Assembly: GCA_902495075.1 (NCBI GenBank)
Contig: CABUVO010000018.1
Span: 1 to 64,000 of the forward strand
Length of the DNA stretch: 64,000 nucleotides
Origin: an uncultured Porphyromonadaceae bacterium
GTDB taxonomy: Bacteria > Bacteroidota > Bacteroidia > Bacteroidales > Muribaculaceae
Reading direction: 5' to 3'
The first letter of the stretch is position 1, and each line of letters starts with the position of its first letter. Both the position numbers and the translations under genes were made by a program. Below, one piece after another: positions 1 through 9,900 of the stretch. The notes below the pieces were generated by a model that had not been told where the DNA came from, did not search any database, and saw nothing but the letters and a program-made list of their open reading frames with translations.

Positions 1-384
1 ATCTTCCGCATGCCTTACGGCGACGGGATCCTTGAGGACTACGTGTCGAAGCGGGGCATCACGAGGCTCTACAGGGAGCTGTCGGGATGCGCGGACGGGG
101 AGATCACGGTGGCTGAGATTGCGTCGAGGGCTTTCGACGGGGAGGAGGCTGCGCGCGGTGCGTTCGACAGAGCCGGCAGGATACTCGGCGGCACGCTCGC
201 GCCCATCCTCACGCAGTACGGGATAGAGTGTCTGCTCTGCGGCGGCCAGATCTCGAAGTCTTTCGAACTCTTCGCCCCGGCTCTGCGTGAATGCCTCCGC
301 GATGTGCCTGACCTGAAGGTCATCGCCCAGGCTGAGAATATCACCAATGCTCCGTTCTACGGATTGCTTTCTATTTTACAATGA
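1..384 (+). CDS. ROK family protein, 3' fragment
   Basis: The reading frame is open from the first base of the window, so the 5' part of this gene lies outside it; about 127 residues are visible. The stretch around GRILGGTLAPILTQYGIECL followed by CGGQISKSF resembles the C-terminal half of ROK sugar kinases/regulators, where a Gly-rich strand precedes the final helix. The glycine-rich nucleotide site and any zinc-binding Cys cluster would lie upstream. GC content is about 60 percent by eye, far above the gene that follows. The last seven codons become AT-rich, and the stop overlaps the first possible ATG of the next frame, so the natural C-terminus may have been replaced. Substrate cannot be inferred. 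Confidence 0.7.
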   Translation: MFRMPYGDGILEDYVSKRGITRLYRELSGCADGEITVAEIASRAFDGEEAARGAFDRAGRILGGTLAPILTQYGIECLLCGGQISKSFELFAPALRECLRDVPDLKVIAQAENITNAPFYGLLSILQ

Positions 385-425
385 ATAGGAATATAATTTT
401 ATGTTTATTAATAAATAGTAACTCT

Positions 426-2264
426 ATGAGAATAAGTACAATAATTTTAGTAATGGCAGTATTCGCTATTAACAATGCATATGCAGCCGTTGAAATGAAT
501 TTACCGGATAAAGACGGCATGAACATTAAAGGTGTGGTATATTGCGGTTCAAATCCAGTAGAAGGTGTAACTGTCTCTGATGGTCTTAATGTCACAAGAA
601 CAGACGAGAATGGTCATTACTATCTGAAGTCACAAAAATCAAAAGATTTTATTCTGATTTGTAATCCTCCTGGATATAGATTCAAAACTAAAGAAAAAAT
701 TTATCCTGATTTCTATAGGAAAATTCAAAATCCTGATGATTTGTCAATCGTTGAGCAATTCGACTTCGAACTTATTGAAGATGATGGAAAGCCAGAGGTG
801 ACATTCTTTCTCCCAGACATTCAAATTGCTAATATAAACTCCGATCTTAGTCAGTATGAAGATTATACTGTCCCTGATATTAACAATTTAATTGAGGATT
901 ATGAAACTGCAGGCAAGCGCGTAATAATAGTAAATCTTGGCGATCAGTCTTGGAATACTTTCTGGGCAACACACTCATTCGGCATCCCGCAGACTAAAAG
1001 ACGTCTTGAATATCTTAAACCGACACATATGTATAATTGCATCGGTAATCACGACTATGACATCAAGGTTGCAGGCGACTGGGAAGGCGCTGCACTCTAC
1101 AGACAATACTGGGGACCCACATATTATTCCTTCAATTCAAATGGAATCCATTACCTCGTACTTGACAATATGTTCTGGACAAACACTAATTTTGATGGTG
1201 CATTTTCTCCAAATATAGATGATGATCAACTTTCCTGGATTAAGAAGGAAGTTGAAAATGTTTCAAACGACACACCTCTCGCTATATGTATGCATACGGC
1301 TTTGCTCACGCATCCGCAATGCAACGAACCCAACGTTGAGAATACAATAAAATTTACTAAGGGTTATGGTTCATTTCTTTATAACAATATAAAGCGTTTC
1401 AAGACCATTAAGTTATTTACAGGTCATGGTCATATTTGTTTTACATCAAGCAAAGATCAAGTGACCGAATACAATGGTCCATCTGTCAACGGTAGTCTAT
1501 ATCATACAGGAAAAGTATTTAAAGGTAATATGATTGCCGGTGATGGCAGTTATGCTGCATACCGTGTCCTTGAGAACAAGGGAGATGACATAGAGATTTT
1601 TTATAAAGCAATCAAATACTCTCGCGATTATCAATTCCGCGCCTATGATCTCAATAAATGCCATATTACTGGGAAGAAATATGCACCACAATATTCTAAA
1701 CCCGAAGAGGTTGATACTTGGGCAAACAAATATGGTTATGGTAGTGACAACTATAATGAGGACGGTACTCCCAAACAGCCTAACCGAATATTAATCAATG
1801 TATTTAATTACAATAAAAACTGGGAAATAGATGTAGAAGAAAATGGTGTTAAACTTCAAGCCGACAGACTGAGTGGCTACGATCCATTAGTCATGATTTC
1901 AGATGGATGCAAAAGATGGCCTTCAGGCAAGAATCCAGGAAAGACAGGACATCTTTTCTGGGTGCAGGCAAATACCGCCGATGCTCCTGTAAATATTACA
2001 GTTAAGGATGAACACGGGCGCGTATACCATAAGGTATTCAATCGTCCGCAAAATCTCGACATCAAAGAGTATCTCCAAGATGCTGCAGCTGTAACTACTT
2101 CGGGAGTGAATGAAGTTTTCTTTGGAGACTTAGATAAAGACGATGCCAATTCCCCCGAGGAATACTATACACTTACAGATATACGCGTAGCTAAACCAAG
2201 TAATGGAATTTACATTGTGCGCAAAGGAAGTAAAGCTGTAAAACGCATTTTCCGCAATAATTAA
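426..2264 (+). CDS. Secreted calcineurin-like metallophosphoesterase
   Basis: Predicted exported phosphoesterase of the calcineurin fold. I prefer the ATG at 426 over an in-frame ATG at 381, because 426 begins a clean signal peptide (MRISTIILVMAVFAINNAYA). An N-terminal beta-sandwich of the carboxypeptidase-regulatory type precedes the catalytic domain. Metal-binding motifs are visible: GNHD at residues 207-210 and GHGH at 333-336, with an HTALL segment between. A C-terminal domain follows, as in the three-part Bacteroidetes metallophosphoesterases. The last 35 residues (LTDIRVAKPSNGIYIVRKGS, then basic residues) resemble a short T9SS-like sorting tail. Base composition is AT-rich (30-40 percent GC by eye) compared with both neighbours, suggesting separate origin. 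Substrate unknown. Confidence 0.85.
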   Translation: MRISTIILVMAVFAINNAYAAVEMNLPDKDGMNIKGVVYCGSNPVEGVTVSDGLNVTRTDENGHYYLKSQKSKDFILICNPPGYRFKTKEKIYPDFYRKIQNPDDLSIVEQFDFELIEDDGKPEVTFFLPDIQIANINSDLSQYEDYTVPDINNLIEDYETAGKRVIIVNLGDQSWNTFWATHSFGIPQTKRRLEYLKPTHMYNCIGNHDYDIKVAGDWEGAALYRQYWGPTYYSFNSNGIHYLVLDNMFWTNTNFDGAFSPNIDDDQLSWIKKEVENVSNDTPLAICMHTALLTHPQCNEPNVENTIKFTKGYGSFLYNNIKRFKTIKLFTGHGHICFTSSKDQVTEYNGPSVNGSLYHTGKVFKGNMIAGDGSYAAYRVLENKGDDIEIFYKAIKYSRDYQFRAYDLNKCHITGKKYAPQYSKPEEVDTWANKYGYGSDNYNEDGTPKQPNRILINVFNYNKNWEIDVEENGVKLQADRLSGYDPLVMISDGCKRWPSGKNPGKTGHLFWVQANTADAPVNITVKDEHGRVYHKVFNRPQNLDIKEYLQDAAAVTTSGVNEVFFGDLDKDDANSPEEYYTLTDIRVAKPSNGIYIVRKGSKAVKRIFRNN

Positions 2265-2319
2265 AAACCAGTCAATTCCCTTCCTAACACTTCCTATATT
2301 CAATTATAAATACTATTTT

Positions 2320-2368
2320 GATATTCCCATGCTTGCTGCATATTTCACGTTGCAAGCATGGGAATATC
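2320..2368. terminator. 17-bp perfect inverted repeat after the phosphoesterase gene
   Basis: The arms GATATTCCCATGCTTGC (2320-2336) and GCAAGCATGGGAATATC (2352-2368) are exact reverse complements separated by 15 bases. The structure sits 55 bases after the stop of the phosphoesterase gene. There is no T-run, so it may act as a terminator or as an mRNA-stabilising hairpin. Confidence 0.55.
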
Positions 2369-2561
2369 ATCTGACTAAAATAGTCGTAGTTTGAACTATT
2401 ATCGCTGGATTTGGCGCATAACAGACGTAAGTACGACTATGGAAGAATTGTCTCTTGCCGCTCAGGTGTTCTATAACATATATATGTCTTTAGTACACCC
2501 GGTGTATTTACGCGTCTTAGAATAAACAGACCCAAAATTGGACTTATCTAACATGACGCAC
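2369..2561. other. Intergenic stretch with no recognised feature
   Basis: This gap lies between the inverted repeat and the GH31 gene. I see no TAnnTTTG promoter with a clear partner element and no convincing small gene. It must contain the promoter of the GH31 gene, but I cannot place it. Confidence 0.4.
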
Positions 2562-5147
2562 ATGAAAGCTCTATCCATCCGCAAGCTTCTCGCAGGCTTG
2601 ACAATTATCTTATTCTCCCTTCCTTCTCTCGGGAATGAAAACACGCTGACGGACGGTGTGGTTTATCAAGACAAACATGTCCGTTTCACTGTCGTAACCG
2701 ACGGACTGATACGCATGGAGTATTCTCCAAACGGGAAATTCATAGACGATAAATCGTTTCTGGCTGTTTGCCGCCGATATCCGAAGTCTTCAGCCCAAAT
2801 CAACACGGAGGGTAAAACAATCGTTGTCTCTACACCGAAAATGACACTTCGTTACTTAAAAAACTCGGGTGCATTCACCAGCGATAATCTTTCCATAGAA
2901 TCAGCCGGGAGAATGAAACCTTTCAAATGGCATCCGGGTATGGAACAGAAGCAGAACCTTCTCGGCACTACTCGCACTCTTGATCAATGGGACGGATCAG
3001 ACATAATGAAAAAAGGCGACGACGGCAAACGCCATCCCGTGCCGGCACATCTTGATAATGGACTTCTTGCACGAGATGGATGGACCCTAATAGATGACTC
3101 CAGAAATTTTCTCTTTGATAATGACCACCAGATGGAATGGGTCAAAACACGGAAAACAAAGAAAGGCTCACAAGACTGGTATTTCATGGCATATGGAAAC
3201 GACTATAAATCCGCTCTAATGGATTTCTCTACCATATCAGGCAAGATTCCTCTGCCTCCACGATATGCATTCGGATACTGGTGGTCGAGATGGTGGGCAT
3301 ATTCTGAACATGAATTCAAACAACTTATAAAGAATTTCGAAGATTACCGCATCCCTCTCGAGGTGTTGGTAATAGATATGGACTGGCATTATACAGATGA
3401 AGCACATGGTGGATGGACCGGATGGACCTGGAACGACTGGCTATTCCCCGACCATAAAAGATTTCTAAACAATCTTCGAGACAAGAACCTTAAAGTGACG
3501 ATGAACCTTCATCCTGCTTCTGGCATCAAAAAATTCGAGTCTACATATCCGGAGATAGCGAGGGAGAACGGCATCAATCCCGCTACGGGGAAAGACGTGA
3601 AATGGGTATCTTCCGACAAACGTTTTATCAACAGCGTGTTCCGGCATATCCTAAACCCGATGTCAGATGATGGCGTAACGTTCTGGTGGCTTGACTGGCA
3701 ACAGGATCCATACGATTCTAAAATAGATAGTCTCAGCAATACCTGGTGGCTCAATTACACGTTTTTCACAAAAATGGAAAGAGAGAGTAAAAAACGCCCG
3801 CTCATCTATCATCGTTGGGGCGGTCTCGGCAACCACCGCTATCAGATCGGCTTTTCAGGCGACAATTATGCGACATGGAAATCTCTCGATTTTCTGCCGG
3901 ACTTCACTTCAAAAGCATCGAACGTATGTTATGGATTCTGGAGCCATGACCTCGGAGGCCACTACATGGCAGCAGGAGACACTGTCACCGATACGGAGCT
4001 CTACGTTCGATCGATGCAATTCGGTACATTCGCGCCAATAATGCGCACTCATTCCAATAAAAACGCGAAACTCATCAAAGAGCCGTGGAACCATGATGTA
4101 GCCACAATGAATGCAATCCGCGATGCAATCCGCGAACGTTACCATCTCGTGCCTTATATTTACACTATGGCACGCAAAAGTCACGACACATCAGTGTCTT
4201 TATGCCGACCGATGTATTATGACTATCCTGATGAGGAGCAGGCATATACGATAAAGAACCAGTATATGTTCGGCGACAACATGATTGTCCGTCCCATAAC
4301 CGCTCCAGGAACCAACGGATATTCAGAAGTGGAAATATGGCTTCCGCAAGGAGAATGGTATGAAAGAGCTACGGGCACTCTGCTGCCAGGAGGCAAAATC
4401 TATCATCGCAGGTTCAATCTTACGGAAGTTCCCGTCTACATCAAGGCAGGATCTGTGATTCCCATTCATGCAGAAGATGAAAGTTCTCTTAACCGCAACG
4501 ACGCTCCCATTGCGTTTATCGTGTATCCCGGAGGCAACGGCAGGTTCAATCTTTACGAAGACAACGGGAATGATCAGGAATATGACAACAGACATGCCTT
4601 CACAGAAGTAGAAAGCCGGAACGACGGGCACGTACTATCTTTCACCATATCACCCCGCAAAGGTGAATACGATGGAATTCCATCAAGCCGAATTTTCGAG
4701 TTAAGAATTCCCGCTACAATTCGTCCGTTAAAAGTTACTGTCGATGGCACTGAATCATCTTATGAATATATTCCTGAACGTCTTGAGGTTGCCATCCGCA
4801 TTCCTGAAAAGAATTGCAACCTGCAAAGAAATATTGTGGTGGAATTCCCTGACAATCATGTTATAGCCGACGGCACCATAGGCAATATGAAAAGATACGT
4901 GGAAACGTTCGGGGAATTAAAAAACAAATATGCAAGACTTAGGGTTAATGAAGAATTCGGCTCAATGGCGACCATTTATGAGGCGTTAGAGTATTTCCCG
5001 GAACGCAACACTGAACTTATCGACCAGTTCCGAGAAAGATTCTCTCGCATCACTGAAATCGCAAACAATCAGGAAATGAGTGATAAAGCACGCTCTTGGT
5101 TCCTTAAAAAATTAGACAGCAATGCGGATTCCGATAAAAAACCATGA
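2562..5147 (+). CDS. Glycoside hydrolase family 31 enzyme (alpha-glycosidase)
   Basis: Retaining alpha-glycosidase of the GH31 TIM-barrel family, exported by a signal peptide (MKALSIRKLLAGLTIILFSL). I choose the ATG at 2562; an ATG at 2553 and a TTG at 2538 are in frame. An N-terminal beta-sandwich spans about residues 25-220. The barrel carries VLVIDMDWHYTDEAHGGW, the likely nucleophile Asp378 in WWLDWQQ, and the likely acid/base Asp434 in GFSGDN. A GFWSHDLGGH motif and a C-terminal beta-sandwich follow. The final 85 residues form an extra helical segment beyond the usual GH31 end. The WWLDWQQ form differs from the more common WxDxxE of alpha-glucosidases and xylosidases, so the sugar specificity is open. 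It lies upstream of the sigma/anti-sigma/SusCD group and probably processes its glycan. Confidence 0.9.
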   Translation: MKALSIRKLLAGLTIILFSLPSLGNENTLTDGVVYQDKHVRFTVVTDGLIRMEYSPNGKFIDDKSFLAVCRRYPKSSAQINTEGKTIVVSTPKMTLRYLKNSGAFTSDNLSIESAGRMKPFKWHPGMEQKQNLLGTTRTLDQWDGSDIMKKGDDGKRHPVPAHLDNGLLARDGWTLIDDSRNFLFDNDHQMEWVKTRKTKKGSQDWYFMAYGNDYKSALMDFSTISGKIPLPPRYAFGYWWSRWWAYSEHEFKQLIKNFEDYRIPLEVLVIDMDWHYTDEAHGGWTGWTWNDWLFPDHKRFLNNLRDKNLKVTMNLHPASGIKKFESTYPEIARENGINPATGKDVKWVSSDKRFINSVFRHILNPMSDDGVTFWWLDWQQDPYDSKIDSLSNTWWLNYTFFTKMERESKKRPLIYHRWGGLGNHRYQIGFSGDNYATWKSLDFLPDFTSKASNVCYGFWSHDLGGHYMAAGDTVTDTELYVRSMQFGTFAPIMRTHSNKNAKLIKEPWNHDVATMNAIRDAIRERYHLVPYIYTMARKSHDTSVSLCRPMYYDYPDEEQAYTIKNQYMFGDNMIVRPITAPGTNGYSEVEIWLPQGEWYERATGTLLPGGKIYHRRFNLTEVPVYIKAGSVIPIHAEDESSLNRNDAPIAFIVYPGGNGRFNLYEDNGNDQEYDNRHAFTEVESRNDGHVLSFTISPRKGEYDGIPSSRIFELRIPATIRPLKVTVDGTESSYEYIPERLEVAIRIPEKNCNLQRNIVVEFPDNHVIADGTIGNMKRYVETFGELKNKYARLRVNEEFGSMATIYEALEYFPERNTELIDQFRERFSRITEIANNQEMSDKARSWFLKKLDSNADSDKKP

Positions 5148-5184
5148 TGTTTCCAGATTCACGGATTTTTTGTAAATTCGCGAT

Positions 5185-5778
5185 ATGGACTTCAAAAAAG
5201 AAATACCGTCAGAAGCTGACCTTATCGCACGTCTTCGGGAGGGATCCGTCGAAGCGTTCGACCAGCTATACAATCTCTATTATCGGCGCATCTACGGCTA
5301 TTGCCTTAGTTTCACCAAATCGAGGAAAGACACGGAGGATATTGTGCAGGAAGTATTCATCAAGCTTTGGCTCACACGTGAAGACATCAACACTACCGAA
5401 TCTGTCGGCAACTATCTTTTCAGTATAGCCCACAACAAGCTTATAAGTGCCTTCCGCAGCAATATCTATTCTCCCCATTTCGAAGATTATCTCGATTATT
5501 GCGACACACTTGGCAGTGAAGACTACTGTATGGTGGAATATAAAGAGTTTGTCATGGCTGTGGAAAAGGGAATTTCATCTCTTCCTCCCATGCAGCAACG
5601 TATCGTACGGTTGTCGAAATTCGCAAATATGTCTAATCAGGATATTGCAAATCTTTTCAACATAAGCGTTCAAACAGTTAAAAACCAACTTGTCACCGCA
5701 TTGAAAAAGATTCGCAGTCATCTCGATTCAAGACAATTTATGATCTTATTGATTTCTATAATCCTATCATCAGATTGA
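5185..5778 (+). CDS. ECF sigma-70 family RNA polymerase sigma factor
   Basis: Extracytoplasmic-function sigma factor of 197 residues. Region 2 spans about residues 15-85 and includes AFDQLYNLYYRRIYGYC and the DIVQEVFIKLW motif. Region 4 (about 125-180) includes LPPMQQRIVRLSKF and a helix-turn-helix ending VQTVKNQLVTALKKIR. It starts 37 bases after the GH31 stop and is followed 22 bases later by a FecR-type anti-sigma gene. With the downstream SusC, which carries an STN domain, this forms the classic trans-envelope relay: substrate binding at the outer membrane frees the sigma factor to transcribe the SusC/SusD genes. The longer overlapping frame starting at 5144 is a shadow. Confidence 0.93.
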   Translation: MDFKKEIPSEADLIARLREGSVEAFDQLYNLYYRRIYGYCLSFTKSRKDTEDIVQEVFIKLWLTREDINTTESVGNYLFSIAHNKLISAFRSNIYSPHFEDYLDYCDTLGSEDYCMVEYKEFVMAVEKGISSLPPMQQRIVRLSKFANMSNQDIANLFNISVQTVKNQLVTALKKIRSHLDSRQFMILLISIILSSD

Positions 5779-5800
5779 ACCTCTCCAATATTTTCAACAT

Positions 5801-6772
5801 ATGCCAGAAATGAAAGACCTTATCAGAAGATATCGGGAAAATTCTCTAAACTGCGAAGACATGCAACGTCTCCGCAGTATGTTAGAAACAGCATCACCCG
5901 AAGAATTTAATAACGCGCTTACAGAAGATTGGGAAAGTTACAATTACAAAACCGATGCCGATTGCGAAGCGCAAAAAGAGAATATCCTCGAAGAGATCCA
6001 CGCGGCTCTGGATTTAAGAAACAACAGACACGACAAAAAACCTTTATGGAACGTCCTGCGCAATGTGGCTGCCATTCTGTTGCCATTTTTCATGATCGCC
6101 ACTTTTTATTATTATATCCATTCCGGATCAGAACCTTCGCTGATGGCTGTCGCTACAGAAAAAGGAGAAAGGGCAAATGTGTCTCTTCCCGATGGAAGCA
6201 AAATTTTCCTTAACGGATCCTCTTCACTGGTTTATGATGCTGACGCATTCGCTCGCGGAGACAGAAATGTAGAACTCAGCGGTGAGGCATTATTCAATAT
6301 TGCAAAAGACCAATCCCATCCATTTGAAGTCAAGGCGAAGGGATTGACGGTAACTGTGAAAGGCACCGTCTTTAACCTTAAGGTTGTGCCTGACGAACCG
6401 GATGCCACCCTATATCTGGAAAGCGGGCTTGTAAGCCTTCATTCAATAAAGGATAATAAATACGTTTCTGTCACTCCGGGTCAAAAAGCAGTGTTAAATT
6501 ACGCAAGTGGAGACATTACCATTGAAAAAACCGGAGAAAACGAAAACATACTTGCGTGGCACCAGAAGAAACTCTTTTTCAATGATGAAAGTCTGGCAAA
6601 AGTTCTGACAACCATAGGGAAATATTATGGTAAAAAGATAACCATATCCGGCTCATCAGAAAATATGGTTGACCAAGAGCTTTTTACAGGCATGATCCCC
6701 ACTGACAACCTACAGCTCTCCATTGAGGAAATAGAACGTATATTCCACATAAAACTAAAAATAGAAGACTAA
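5801..6772 (+). CDS. FecR family anti-sigma factor
   Basis: Inner-membrane anti-sigma factor of 323 residues. The cytoplasmic N-terminal part (residues 1-80) would hold the sigma factor. A single membrane span lies near residues 88-108 (AAILLPFFMIATFYYYIHSG). The periplasmic FecR domain covers about 115-210, with LPDGSKIFLNGSSSLVYD and GEALFNIAKDQSHPFEVKA. The last 70 residues match the DUF4974 domain common in Bacteroidetes FecR proteins (KLFFNDESLAKVLTTIGKYY). It is partnered by the sigma factor just upstream and receives its signal from the STN domain of the SusC-like protein downstream. Confidence 0.93.
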   Translation: MPEMKDLIRRYRENSLNCEDMQRLRSMLETASPEEFNNALTEDWESYNYKTDADCEAQKENILEEIHAALDLRNNRHDKKPLWNVLRNVAAILLPFFMIATFYYYIHSGSEPSLMAVATEKGERANVSLPDGSKIFLNGSSSLVYDADAFARGDRNVELSGEALFNIAKDQSHPFEVKAKGLTVTVKGTVFNLKVVPDEPDATLYLESGLVSLHSIKDNKYVSVTPGQKAVLNYASGDITIEKTGENENILAWHQKKLFFNDESLAKVLTTIGKYYGKKITISGSSENMVDQELFTGMIPTDNLQLSIEEIERIFHIKLKIED

Positions 6773-6788
6773 CACTCCAATAAAAAAT

Positions 6789-6845
6789 GTACTTATCCCC
6801 CGCGACATGTTTAACAACATATCTCGGGGGATAGTACTTTTATTC
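6789..6845 (+). terminator. Rho-independent terminator after the FecR gene
   Basis: GTACTTATCCCCCG pairs with CGGGGGATAGTAC (one unpaired base in the stem) and is followed by TTTTATT. It separates the sigma/FecR unit from the SusC/SusD unit. This suggests that the latter has its own promoter in 6846-6905, probably the target of the ECF sigma factor. That gap also contains ATGCGT and ACGCAT as inverted halves. Confidence 0.8.
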
Positions 6846-6905
6846 CCGTATGCGTCCTAACTTACATAAACGCATCCACAATAAATCAGATTAACTCTTA
6901 ACCTT

Positions 6906-9900
6906 ATGAACCGATTGAAAAACGTGCTTTTGCATATCCTATGCATCTTGTGCATATCAATGTCGGCAATGACAGCGATGGCTCAAGATGCGAAAGTGAA
7001 CATCGACATTCATGATGCCACTCTTAAAAGTCTGTTGAAAACGATTGAGAAAAAGACAAATTATCATTTCTCATACAATAGTGCGGACATTTCGCGCGTT
7101 CAGCACATCACTCTACGCGTCACAAACACCAGCGTGTCTTCAATACTTGACAGAGTCTTGGCAAAAACAGGCCTCACTTATTATATGATGTCAAGTGAGA
7201 TCATAGCGATCTCAACCCAAGTGAAAGAAGCCAATTCCAAGGCCATAGAGACATCCGACATTAGCGGCAAGATACTGGATGAAAACGGAGAGCCCGCCAT
7301 AGGAGCGACAGTGGCTGTAAGCGGCACAAACAATGTTGCCGTTACAAATGCCGATGGCGAATTTCACCTAAACAATGTCAAAAAAGGTGACAAGCTCAAC
7401 GTTACCTACTTCGGCTATGACCAGACTCAGGTAAAGGTAAAGAATTTCTCACCGATAAACCTTTCCCTCTCACCTTCGGCATCTAATCTTAACGAACTGG
7501 TCGTAATCGGATACGGAGCCACAGAGCGCAAACGAGTCACTACCGCCATCTCTACGGTAAAAGGAGAGGATCTTCTGCAAGGTGTCGGTGGATCCACTAT
7601 CGCTACGGCAATAAAAAGCAAAATTCCCGGACTTGTCATAGATTGCACCAACAACCCTAACGGAGTGCCCGTCTTCCAGCTTCGAGGCGTGGCTTCTGTA
7701 AAGGGAAGTTCCGGTCCGCTCATCGTGATTGATGGAATTCCCGGAGGAGACCTGCGCTCCATAAACCAGGAAGACATCGAATCAATAGACGTTCTGAAAG
7801 ATGCTTCGGCAGGTGCTATTTACGGCACGCGAGCTGCTGGCGGCGTAATCATAGTCACAACCCACAATGGTAAAAGCGGACGCGTAAAAGCTACGTTTAC
7901 CAATGAGTTTTCGATTGATCATCTGCGCAAGCGTCCGGAAATGCTAACTGCGGAGGAATATATAACCGAATTCGTAGACAACGGATACGGAGCAAATTAT
8001 GGCTATGCCACCAACTGGTATGACGAAATGATCAATGACAACGCATTCTCCCACAAGCATACTCTGACACTTACAGGAGGAAGCGATAAGGCAAATGTAT
8101 ATGCGTCTCTGATGTATGGCGATGACAATGGCATAATCAAGAAAAACTCCCGTACCGACTATTCGGGACGTATAAATGCCAATTTCAATCTCTTCAAAAA
8201 GCATCTTGAACTCAACATCCGCATGCAGGTAAGGAGATCCACCCGTGAGAATTTCGGAAGCAATTCAGGATTATACACCGCAATGCAGGCAAACCCCACA
8301 ATTCCGCTGATGGATCCTGACAACCCCGGTCAGTATAATGTCGACAACTATGGCCTTACGGGCACCAACACAAGTCCTGTAGCCGATATAATGTATCGCG
8401 ACGGACGCACCACCGACCAGTGGATAACAGGTATTGGCACCTTAAAATATCATGTAATAAAAGGACTTGACCTGATAGGCACCGCCAACATTGACCTGCG
8501 GGAGAGCCGCACATGGCTATGGTGGGATCCGTTGCACCGGTCAATGCGCGACACCAGCAAGAACGGCAAAGGCTCGCAGTCATTCGGTCGCGACAGATAC
8601 AACTCGTATGAAGCCTATGCTTCATATAAACTCGACTTCTTTGACCGCCATCATCTTGATGCCGTTGCCGGATGGAGTTTCAACGAGAACCATGGCGACT
8701 CTTTTGAAGCTTCCAATTCAGACTTCACGGTGGAAGGTATCGGACCATGGAACATCGGGGAAGGGGGAGATCTTAAAGAAGGCCTCGCTTCAATGGCATC
8801 ATCAAAAGATACCAGACAAAGACTCATTGCATTTTTCGGAAGGGTGAATTATTCATATGACGACAAATATCTCTTCATGGCATCATTCCGACGTGAAGGA
8901 TCCTCAAAATTCGGTCCTGAACATCGGTTCGGTAACTTCTGGGCTGTCTCCGGAGGATGGCGCATAAACCGAGAATCCTGGCTTAAAGATGTAACATGGT
9001 TAAATGACCTTAAGATACGTCTGGGCTATGGCGTAACTGGAAATAACGGTATTCCAGCCGGCATTTACACTCCGGTAGTAGGATATTACGGTGATTTCCC
9101 CGTAAACGGTGAATGGATTCATGCATACGGCACAGGCGCCAGCTTCAACCAGAGCATAAAATGGGAAGAAAAGACCGAATTCAACGCAGGATTGGATTTC
9201 TCTCTTTTCAATGGTCGTCTTTGGGGACGATTCGACTGGTACAGGCGCAAGGTAAATGATCTGGTATATTCTGCACTTGTTCCTCTTCCTGACTATATGT
9301 ACGACCATTGTTACAAAAACATTGGAGCTCTCTCCAACACCGGTTGGGAACTTGAGCTCGGGGGAACCATCCTACAGACACATGGATTCAAATGGAACAC
9401 TGCGTTACGTCTGTCAGGAAATAAATCCAAGATATCTCGTCTCGGCGATGAGGGATCATATATGGATTCTTCCGCACTGCCCGCTCCGGGAAGCCCGGGA
9501 AGCGTGATGCGCATCTCTGCGCAGTCAAACATCGGTCAATACTGGCTCTATCGCTTCGCCGGTCTGTCGGACGAAGGGAAATGGATGATCTATGACAAAG
9601 ACAATAATATTGTTCCTGCCAACTCCACCTATCTGAAAGCTGAAAACAGAGTTTTCAAGGGGAATGCAATTCCAAAATGCATGCTATCGATGGATCATTC
9701 ATTCTCCTACCGACATTTCGACCTGAGCCTTCAGTTCCACTCTTGGCTTGACTTCGACATCTATAATGCCAATGCAATGTATAACGGAATCCGGACAAAA
9801 ACAGGAACCAACGTATTGCGCGACTGGTATTACGACCATAAGGAAATAAAAGACGGAGACCATGTCCTGACCGATTATTTCCTTGAAGACGGCTCATTCC

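Noticed and set aside
5144..5428. Small gene overlapping the start of the sigma factor
   Set aside because: It is a different frame of the sigma gene with no recognisable protein pattern and no spacing that would fit a start.
8491..8847. 118-codon frame inside the SusC gene
   Set aside because: Shadow of the SusC coding sequence; the composition follows the host gene and there is no start signal.
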